From assembly GCA_036346225.1 (NCBI GenBank), contig JARFIW010001082.1, positions 4,464,001 to 4,528,000 of the forward strand: DNA of 64,000 nucleotides, in the 5' to 3' direction. Below are positions 56,151 through 64,000 of the stretch, piece by piece (position 1 is the stretch's first letter; every line of letters starts with the position of its first letter). This DNA is from Platerodrilus igneus. Its lineage: Eukaryota; Arthropoda; Insecta; Coleoptera; Lycidae. The position numbers and the translations under genes were made by a program. The notes under the pieces were generated by a model. The model worked only from the letters and a program-made list of their open reading frames with translations. It searched no databases and had not been told where the DNA came from.

Positions 56151-56181
<31 letters not shown>
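56151..56181. repeat. (TA)n microsatellite
   Basis: Directly visible. It is followed by TGCTGTGAT, the same kind of LTR edge as elsewhere in the window. Confidence 0.9.
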
Positions 56182-56184
<3 letters not shown>

Positions 56185-56350
56185 TGTGATTAGGCATGCG
56201 TTGAGAACGTCTCTGAAAGAGTAATATGAAAATAGCCCCGCGTTGAGGTGCCGCTAAAAGAATGATATGATAATGGCCGCACATGAGGCGCCGCTAAAAC
56301 GGTGCTGTGACAAAGATCGCCCTTTCGGGCGTTACTGAAAGAGTGATATG
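56182..56350. repeat. Minisatellite of about 50-bp GC-rich units
   Basis: Four units with GAGG(C/T)GCCGCTAAAA and GTGATATGAAAA words. A shorter array of the same units is at 58141-58225, at the start of the second repeat. Confidence 0.6.
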
Positions 56351-59300
56351 AAATAGATACTGCAATTTGTAGAAATTGAAATTATTCACTTACCTTACTT
56401 TCGAATTTTGCCTGGCTAGCTCAACAAAACTGACGGAGTTTTCAAAATGAAATAAAATACTGCAATATTACAAAGCATTTATACAGTATTAAATATTTTC
56501 TCTCATACAAAAACATATAGAACATTTACAACATTGTTTCTTTCAAACATAAAATAATTTCTATAAAGTATTGATTTCAAACAAAAATTATTGCTTACCG
56601 TATTTTAAATTTACACAATTAAACTTGTTCTTTAGAGGATGGTTTACCTGGTTATAATTATTTACACGCATGAAAGATTTGTTTTGCCCAGAAAGGATCC
56701 TTGATATATAATCTATTAGAAGGTCAGAGTATTTCAAATTCTGACCACAAATTCTCCTGGAAAAGCACTTTACATAAAAATATTATATGATTAACACTTA
56801 TTATTATACCTTGCATTAATATAAATCAGTTAAAAATAAATCTAAATGCGATACTTGCAGAATCCACAAAAACGCTCCTCGTAATAAAATATCTTCTTAT
56901 TTTAAATTGACGTCAAATCAGCTTACAATACTCTCCATAAAAAATTCTCATTTCAAACAGCAATTACCAAAGTACCTTTCTGGTTAAATCTTCCTTTCGA
57001 TTGTTTAATAAAATCTTTAAAAATAGCGTTATCTTGAAGAACTTTCCCTCTTAAAATTAATAATTTTCATTTTTCGTTGTAAGTTACGTTTAGAACATTG
57101 CTCCTTTATTCATTGCAACCTTGCCACTATTAAATTACAATATGCTTACCGCATTCTCAAATACTATTTCCGCATAGCAACTACTCGCGACTTAACATTT
57201 CGCGGACGAATGAATCGAATCAAATTAATGTATAAAATCGAATCATCCCTTTTAATAAACGCTAACTTGTGTATTCAAATTTATCTGTATCCAGAAGCTA
57301 GTAGAAAATGTGGAACATTATAACGCAAGGGTTCTTCGAAAAACCAATTAGCGTTAAATTTGCGACGTTTTATTACCTAATTAACAGGTTCCAGTCACTC
57401 GTGACGCGCTATTTGTCCTTGTGTCACATATACTATTATTGCAGAGTCGCATACTAATGCTAAAAGATAATCAATTCATATCTGATATTTCTTGGATTTT
57501 TATGGGTTTTCCGTGTTCCTGCAGCTTCTAAGAATAAAATGTTTATTTATTAATGAGTTTATACAAATTTGACGTATTCTCCCGAAACTTCCTTCCCAAT
57601 ATAGTCTATTCCAGAAAATTTTCTATTTAAAATAAATTTGTGTAATCCATAGGGTAATTAATTTATACGTTAATTGCTTTTTAATGCAAAAGGGGTTACG
57701 TTTTATATAAACTATTTGCTTTCACGTTACAGTACACAAAAATATTTATCAATTTTGGGGTTTTAAATACGCACTGATTGTAGCTTCTTATGCTATTTAC
57801 AGCAAATGAAAGAATATTTTTATATGCATCGATTTGCGTTAGCATTGAAATGCGTTTTACGGTATCTTACAATATTTATTTTTAGAACTTACGTTACTTG
57901 CCTATTATTTACAATACGCTTATATAATACAGGATGATTATTTATACACGCGCAATTTGCGTTTTTGCATGGCACTTTAATAAATAAAGGTACGCTTGTA
58001 TTATACAGGGCGTAACCATGAATTTACGAAAAATTCAATTTTTTCTGAATTGTTTTATATTTTGCTGGGATTTATTTTTTTGAATTTGGGGCTCAATTAC
58101 CTCCCGTGACCCCTTGTTACGTCAATATATATCTCTATATACATTGATATGAAAAGGGCCGCTTTGAGGCGTTACTAAAAGAGTGCTGAAGAAACGCCCG
58201 CGTTGGTGCGTCACTAAAGTGTGCTGTGATACAGATACAGTAATTTGTAAAACTTGAAATTGTACACTTACCTTGCTTTTTAACTTTGCCTGGCTAGCTC
58301 AACGGAATTGACGAAGTTTTCAAAATGAAATAAAACATAGCAATATCACAAAGCATTTATACAGTATGAAATATTGTCTCTCATACAAAAGCATTTACAA
58401 CATCGTTTCTTTCAAACATAAAATAATTTTTAAGAAGTACTTGTTATAAACAAATTGTTCCTTACCTTATTTTAAATTTAGAGAACTAAATTCTTTTTTT
58501 ATGGATGGTTTACCTGGTTATGTTTATTGCCACGCTTGTAAGGTTTGTTTGGCTAAAAAATCCTTGACGGATAATCTATTAAAAGGTCAAAGTGTTTCAA
58601 ACTCCGATCGCAAATCTTCCTGGTAAAAATCCCTTAAAAAATTATTAAGACTATCTTAAACTATATAAACATACTCCAATATTAGTTAAAAATAAATCTA
58701 AAAGTAATGCATTGATGTCCAAATCAGCTTACAAGATTTTTCATATTTAAAATCCTCGTTTCAAACAGCAGTTACCAAAGTACATTTTTGGTTAGGTCTT
58801 CCTTTCGATTATTTAACAAAATTTTTAAAATAACGTTATTTTGAAGAATTTTCTCTCTTTATTGTAAATAATAAATTTCATTTTTCATGATGTAATTTGC
58901 ATTTAGAACAATACTTCTATATTCATTGTAAAAATAATTATTAAATTAAGGTATGCTTAACTGCATACTTTAAATATCATCTTCTCAAAGCAACAGCTCG
59001 CGACTTCCATTAAAATAACATTTCGCAATCGACTTTATGAATCAAATCAATTTAATAAATAAATCACCGTTTTTAATAAACGCTTCCTTATATATTCAAA
59101 TTATCTATATCAAGAAGGTTCTAGAATTAGCGCGATTTCTTTCTAAATAATAAACGTCAATCTTACGTAATTTTCTTGGAAATTCATATTAGCCTTCAAA
59201 ATTGTTGAGCTTCATCACCTCGTTATTTCGTTCCAGTTATTCGTGACGCGCTCTGTTCGTTCTTGTTACACATATATACGATTCTTGTGGCGTCGCATAC

Positions 59301-59440
59301 TAATGCTAAAGACAATGAATTTTATCGGATATTTCATAGATTTTGGGGGTTTTTTGTGTTCCGGCGGCTTCTCGGAAAAAATGTTTCATTAGATTAATGA
59401 GTTCATACGAATTGACGTATTCGTCCAATAACCAGTTTCG
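56182..59440 (-). mobile_element. Degraded pair of LTR-like direct repeats
   Basis: 56182-58140 and 58141-59440 are direct repeats, clearly alike over most of their length (TTGCCTGGCTAGCTCAAC at 56409 and 58287; GACGTATTC near 57570 and 59414) but diverged. The first starts TGCTGTGAT against a TA tract, the edge typical of the LTRs here in minus orientation. No gag or pol lies between them. Best read as solo or tandem LTRs of another family. Confidence 0.45.
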
Positions 59441-59890
59441 GCCTCTTGGGTCTCATGAATGAAGTAGCTTCTAACACCGTTATGAAGTGATCGAAACAAT
59501 TACTGATATAAACTCAAAGGAGCCTTTGTATAATGGCAAGAGTATAATAATACCACCATCAGGTAGCCAACACCAACAGCTTGTGTATGTTGCAGTGCCG
59601 GAATTGCCCTCAATATCAAGAGGACAGCGCAGGACGTCGACTAACAGTAACGGAAACGTTGTTAGCGACCTCAACGTGTTGAATATTTTGCTATTTAGTG
59701 CGAAGACGTGATTTTCAGTGCTCTGTGTATTTTGTTAAAAGTTAAGTTATTAGTATAAATCACGTTTGATTTTTATTGTGCATACCGTTCTTTAAGTTCT
59801 GGTTAAATTGTTTATTGTGAACAGCAAAGGAATTTTTGGTAATTTTATTCTCAAATCTAATTGATTAATCTGACAGATGTCAAGATTTAT
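59441..59890. other. Unassigned segment with one short frame
   Basis: A 74-codon plus-strand frame (59487-59711) reads VIETITDINSKEPLYNGKSI with a Gln/Val-rich middle, more protein-like than its surroundings. It lacks an ATG and is bounded by a TAA upstream. It might be a captured exon or element fragment; not recognised. Confidence 0.25.
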
Positions 59891-60490
59891 TTTCTGTAAT
59901 CATCATTAGGTCTTCTGTCCTGGAACTGGTTAGACGCGTACCATCATTGTTTCCTATTCTGAACTAACCTACAGATTTCCTTGAAATTTGCACAGTCTGC
60001 ATCTATCACTATCTGATCTAGGTCTACATCTACCTCTTTTTTCCTATCTCTGCTTGTAATATATCCCATACTATTTCTCAAAAATCCCTTAGAACGTATT
60101 CTGCCGTTCTATTTCTCTTATCTTTTTTCCCAGATATCCTTGTTCCCCTACTATTTCTATAACCTATTTGTTATTATCTTTGTCTGTCCATGCTATCGTC
60201 CTCATACATCTGAAGCACAGCATTTCAAAAGGCTGCTACCGTGTTTCTGTCTGCGTTTCAGACTGCCCGTATTTCATAGGCATACTGTGCTGTGCTCCAC
60301 ACATATGCTTTCAACAATTTTCTTCTTGTTTTATGTTTGTTGTCTTCCCTCATAGGCGCTGTTCTTTCTTGTTAGATGCCCCTCGGTCACCTTCTATTGT
60401 TTTACAATTATACACCCTATTTCTCCGACCTTCAGTGGTTGTGAAAGGAGGTAAGCAGCCTGTGGCTGCCAGGTTTCCCAGCACTTAACC
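59891..60490 (-). pseudogene. Truncated LINE copy (3' end)
   Basis: Minus-strand similarity to the C-terminal part of the LINE at 61075-61490 (the region around CEAWTV and MWCYRRMMK), heavily decayed, with a 3' tail at the higher-coordinate side shared with the next copies. Confidence 0.5.
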
Positions 60491-61074
60491 ATTTACCAAT
60501 TTAATATATTTTCCAATATATCTTTTCGCACAGTCAACATTAGTTGCAGATATTTCGCAACCAACAACTAGTTGTTTATACTAATCATCAGATTTATCTG
60601 CGCTTATTTTTCGTCATTAGGTTTTCCGTCTCAAAACTGGTTGGACACGTACCTGGACTTATTTATATTCTGAGCTAGCCTACATAGTTCCCTGAAATTC
60701 TCACACAGCATGTGTATACAGTTCGTTCCTCTTCTATTGTTTTCTAATTTTATGCCCTATTTCACCGAGATTCAGTGAAGGGGGTTAAGCAACCTGTGGC
60801 TACCAAGTTCCCCCAACACTTAGACATTTGCCGAAATAATGGTTTTCCAGTAAATCCTTTCACACACTTAACATTATTCGAGAATATTGCCCAACCAATT
60901 CTTGTAGTTACTTATACTAATCATCATGTATAAGCACAGTTATTTTTTCGTCATTAGTTTATCCATCTTGGGATTGGCTGGATGCGTACCTCCATTGATT
61001 TCTATTCTGGGCTAGCCTACACATCTCCCTGAAATTCCTGCAGCCTACATCTTTTACTATCTGTGTGCAGTAGT
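60490..61074 (-). repeat. Tandem LINE 3'-tail repeats
   Basis: Two further copies of about 340-350 bp with CGTCATTAGGTTTTCCGTCTC and GGTTAAGCAACCTGTGGCTACC-type words (words near 59908, 60615, 60953 and near 60448, 60785). Together with the upstream fragment they form a tandem array of LINE tails. Confidence 0.6.
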
Positions 61075-61587
61075 CTAGCCTAGGTCTGCCTCTTCTTCCT
61101 TTTTTCCTATCTCTGCTTTTAATATATTCCGCACTATTCCCTCATGCCGTAGTATGTGGCCTATCATCCTATCTCTCCTATTTTTTACCGTTTTCCACAT
61201 ATTTCTTTCTTCCCCTACCATTCTTAGTACCTCTTCGTTCTTAACTTTGTCTGTCCATGATATCTTCATCATACGTCTGTAGCACCACATTTCAAAGGCT
61301 TCTACCTTTTTCTTGTCCGCTTCTCCTACTGTCCAGGCTTCACAGCCGTACACTGCTGTGCTCCACACGTATGTTTTAAGCAATCTGCTCCTTGTTTCTA
61401 TGTTTGTGGTCTTTGAGCATAGTAGTTGCTTTTTCTTGTTAAATGTAGCACGACCTTGTGCTAATCTTTGTTTTATATCTTTTGTGCTTTTTCCATCTTG
61501 CGTTATTTGGCTTCCTAGGTAGCAAAAATCCTTAACCTCTTGTAAGTTCGTGTTACGTACTACAAGTTTTTGATTTATTTTCCCCAC
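61075..61587 (-). pseudogene. LINE reverse-transcriptase protein, C-terminal part
   Basis: 170 codons: FCYLGSQITQDGKSTKDI, LLKTYVWSTAVYGCEAWT, FEMWCYRRMMKISWTDKV, RMIGHILRHEG. This is the conserved C-terminal domain that follows reverse transcriptase in many insect non-LTR elements (thumb plus a GHILRH-type block). Overlaps the preceding part by 35 bp in a different frame, so a frameshift separates the two. Confidence 0.75.
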
Positions 61588-62400
61588 CTTTGCATACTAG
61601 AACTTTAGTTTTAGTTTTGTTAATTTTCATACCGTATCTCTCTGTTAGAACCGTTTCCATTTCATTAAGGGCAGTTTCTAACTCTTCCTTGCTAGACGCT
61701 AATACCGCTATATCATCAGCAAATCTAAGCATATCACTTTTTTGTCTCTGCATAGTAATTCCAAATGTCTTCCTGTATTTGACAGTATTCATTGCCTCTT
61801 CTATGTACAAGTTAAAAATCAATGGGGATAGGGCACATCTCTGTCTCACCCCTTTCCTAATGTTTACTTCTCTACGTTCCTGCTCTAATTCTATTACTGC
61901 TGTTTGCTCTTTGTATAAGCTATGTACTATTCGTCTATCCCTATAACCCATTCCGATCTTTTTGAGTATTTCAAACATTTTTTTCCATTTTACATTGTCG
62001 AATGCTTTTTCCAGATCTACAAACCCTATATACACGCTATCCCCTTTTTCTTTTGTTTTCTCCATTATCACTCTCAGAGCTAAAATAACTTCTCGTGTTC
62101 CCCTGTTTCGCCTAAACCCAAATTGGTCTTCTCCTAGTATTCCTTCCGCCCGTTTTTCCATTTGTCTTTGCACAATTCCAGTTAATATTTTTGACAAGTG
62201 TGTTGTCAAACTTATTGTTCGAAAATTTTCACATCTATCCACGCTTTTCTTTTTTGGTATAGTTACTATGATGCTACGTTTGAAATCTTTGGGTATCTCG
62301 CCTGTCTCATACATATTGCTTACAAGTTGGAAGAGACGTTCTGCTACTGCTTATCCAGCGACTTTTAGAGTTTCTGCTTGCACCTTATCTGTACCCGGAA
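61553..62400 (-). pseudogene. Non-LTR (LINE) reverse transcriptase
   Basis: The frame 62314-61553 (253 codons), extendable upstream through one TAA to about 62400. Motifs: GEIPKDFKRSIIVTIPKK, LTGIVQRQMEKR, EDQFGFRRNRGTREV, FVDLEKAFDNVKW, GVRQRCALSPLIFNLYIEEA and MLRFADDIAVLASS (catalytic F-A-D-D). The Gly usual in GVRQGC is Arg. The endonuclease domain is missing; the element is 5' truncated at a palindrome (62401-62560). Clade not assigned with confidence. Confidence 0.8.
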
Positions 62401-62463
62401 TAAAATCCAAAGAGCTATATCATATCAATTAAAATAGTACGTCCAATCATAGGGCATATCACA

Positions 62464-62497
<34 letters not shown>

Positions 62498-62560
62498 CTG
62501 TGATATGCCCTATGATTGACGTACTATTTTAATTGATATGATATAGCTCTTTGGATTTTA
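62401..62560. repeat. 65-bp inverted repeat centred on (TA)n
   Basis: 62401-62466 and 62496-62560 are inverse copies with one indel, separated only by TA repeats. The inner ends of both arms are TGCTGTGATATGCCC facing the TA tract, an LTR-edge sequence. The outer end of the left arm runs into the LINE. Confidence 0.85.
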
Positions 62561-62803
62561 AGTGTATACGAAAGGCGTGCCATTTTTATTGCTGTGATAT
62601 TTTTATTTAATATGCATTTTTACTTTATTTCCTTTAAGCCCCAATGTTGTACGTTATATTTTTTTTGCTTGTTTACCACGACTAGCTCACTGAATACTCG
62701 ACTTCCTAATAAATCTTATTTTAACCTTTAAGATTCAAATAAAGCAGTTCAAAATCACACAATATAATAATTGATAATATGTACAATATTGTGTAACCTC
62801 AAA

Positions 62804-62808
<5 letters not shown>
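62561..62808 (-). other. LTR-like fragment
   Basis: Contains TTGCTGTGATATTTT and later CCACGACTAGCTCAC, loosely like the LTR-like repeats at 56.2-59.4 kb. No coding content. Confidence 0.3.

Positions 62809-62849
<41 letters not shown>
62809..62849. repeat. (TA)n microsatellite
   Basis: Directly visible. Confidence 0.9.
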
Positions 62850-62851
<2 letters not shown>

Positions 62852-64000
62852 CTCATATTTAGACCAGGGTAAAAAATTAATTAATTACATCAAATAATTT
62901 TAATCACCGTGTATAAGGAATTTTATTAGATAATACGCTTTATTAAAAACCGTGGAGAATAAAAATTCGTTCGTTTCATTAAAAATAAGAGATTTAAATT
63001 ATTTACAAGACGCTTTCTATAAAAAGAAGCAGTATTAAAATGCTCAACGTGTAATTTAATTATTCCGAGTAAAGAAACAAATGGAAATTACGTGCAAAAT
63101 TTATATTAATTGATTCAAGTTTGGGTAACGATGTTAAACAAAATGTACAGATAATAATTGAATATTTGATTAGGATTCACTAAAAATTAAAGGGTATTAT
63201 TTTAATTGGAGTTAATTGAACCATTAGTAACATATAATACGCATAAAAGCTTGTAAAAACCCAATAATATTCAAATCGTAGAAGTGTTAGTTAGAAGTAG
63301 GACGATTGAACGCCTGTGTATTTTTAAAAGTCTCGTTCTGCGTAAATTTTGCAGATAACAAATGGTTACAGAGAATGTTGGAGAAACCGCTGCTTAATAT
63401 TTACGGGAAATGCTAATAAGATGGGTTATTTCACAGTCCACGTGGATTGAAAATAACCGATACTAAAGAATATTGATTTGTACCACTCAGAACAGGGTAG
63501 ATAGAGACGGATAATATGCGCAAGACAGAGACACATATAGTAAAAGGCGTGATTTGAGCAACGTCACTGGGTTGCGATTGGTTGAAAATAAGAAGCAAAC
63601 ATGAGAGGTAAAAATAACATTTCTGTATAAAAATTAATTAGTTATTCTCAGACGCTGCGAGCCGTGTGGAAATTTCTGAGATTTAACTGGTGCGAGGGCA
63701 AATTTAATATGAACCGCGTGCCGGGCGGTCGAGATGGGAACATAGGATGCGAAATTCTAGAAACTGTCCGTTTTGGGGACAAAAGCGACGTATAGGCTAG
63801 CGATTATATATACCCGGGTTAATATGAGTTTCTCTCTCTTAGTTTTTCGATTTTGATTGAATAATTTAAAACAGTTTGCTCGTATATTTTGGTGATTATT
63901 GAATACTTTAAAACAGTTTGCTCTTTACGTACTACGATGAAAGTAATTTAGTGCACTTAGAAAAGAAGATGCAAGATAATAAAGTCTAGTATCACTGTAC
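62850..64000 (+). mobile_element. Partial LTR of the element B family, running off the window
   Basis: Starts TTACTCATATTTAGACCAGG right after a TA tract and matches the reverse complement of 19892 down to about 18740. It is in plus orientation, unlike the other copies. It would continue past 64000 for roughly another 1 kb to its end. Confidence 0.75.

Noticed and set aside
1..64000. CRISPR arrays, bacterial operons, rRNA genes
   Set aside because: None seen; the repeats present are microsatellites, LTRs, TIRs and LINE tails.

Overview
The window is eukaryotic, AT-rich and packed with transposable elements. The combination seen (piggyBac, Polinton/Maverick, Ty3/gypsy LTR elements, a Penelope-like element with a hammerhead ribozyme, a LINE, and very many TA microsatellites) points to an arthropod, most likely an insect. 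I found no confidently identifiable host gene. The one candidate is a GC-rich, exon-like island near 12.86-13.1 kb. Layout: 1-7.2 kb is a decayed piggyBac transposase gene. It is split just after its first catalytic-Asp motif by a 4.65-kb non-autonomous Polinton-derived element (1556-6204). That element has 1.24-kb terminal inverted repeats (TIRs), AGT...ACT ends and a 6-bp target duplication TATATC. It carries an unrecognised gene broken into two frames and a tail of a protein-primed DNA polymerase. 7.2-10.8 kb holds a decayed Penelope-like reverse transcriptase, a tRNA-like sequence and a well-formed hammerhead ribozyme, all on the minus strand. 10.8-15.45 kb is non-coding apart from the GC-rich island. 

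15,457-52,216 is a single 36.8-kb Polinton-type locus bounded by exact 6-bp duplications (AACGTT) and about 2.2-kb TIRs. Each TIR carries a copy of a small gene for a DnaQ/Maelstrom-like nuclease-fold protein, and a third copy lies inside. The interior has lost the normal virus-like gene set. What remains is an integrase C-terminus with a chromodomain and polymerase tails, within a 7-kb palindromic block (19.9-26.95 kb). The rest consists of an LTR remnant and three gypsy-type retrotransposons: A on the plus strand (27.0-32.9 kb), B and C on the minus strand (32.9-40.1 and 40.4-49.9 kb). Nearly every junction between blocks is a (TA)n microsatellite. 

52.2-64 kb holds short perfect hairpins, Penelope/hammerhead-type repeats inverted relative to those at 9 kb, and a degraded LTR-like direct-repeat pair (56.2-59.4 kb). 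It then holds a LINE reverse transcriptase with tandem 3' tails (59.9-62.4 kb), a palindrome centred on (TA)n, and the beginning of another LTR running off the end of the window. 

No coding region is fully intact except small ones: the element-borne small frames and parts of the retrotransposon gag and pol frames. The main biological interest is the pair of Polinton-type elements with exact target duplications, the nuclease-like gene held inside TIRs, the ribozyme, and the repeated use of TA microsatellites as junctions. Coordinates of repeat edges were read by eye and may be off by a few bases.
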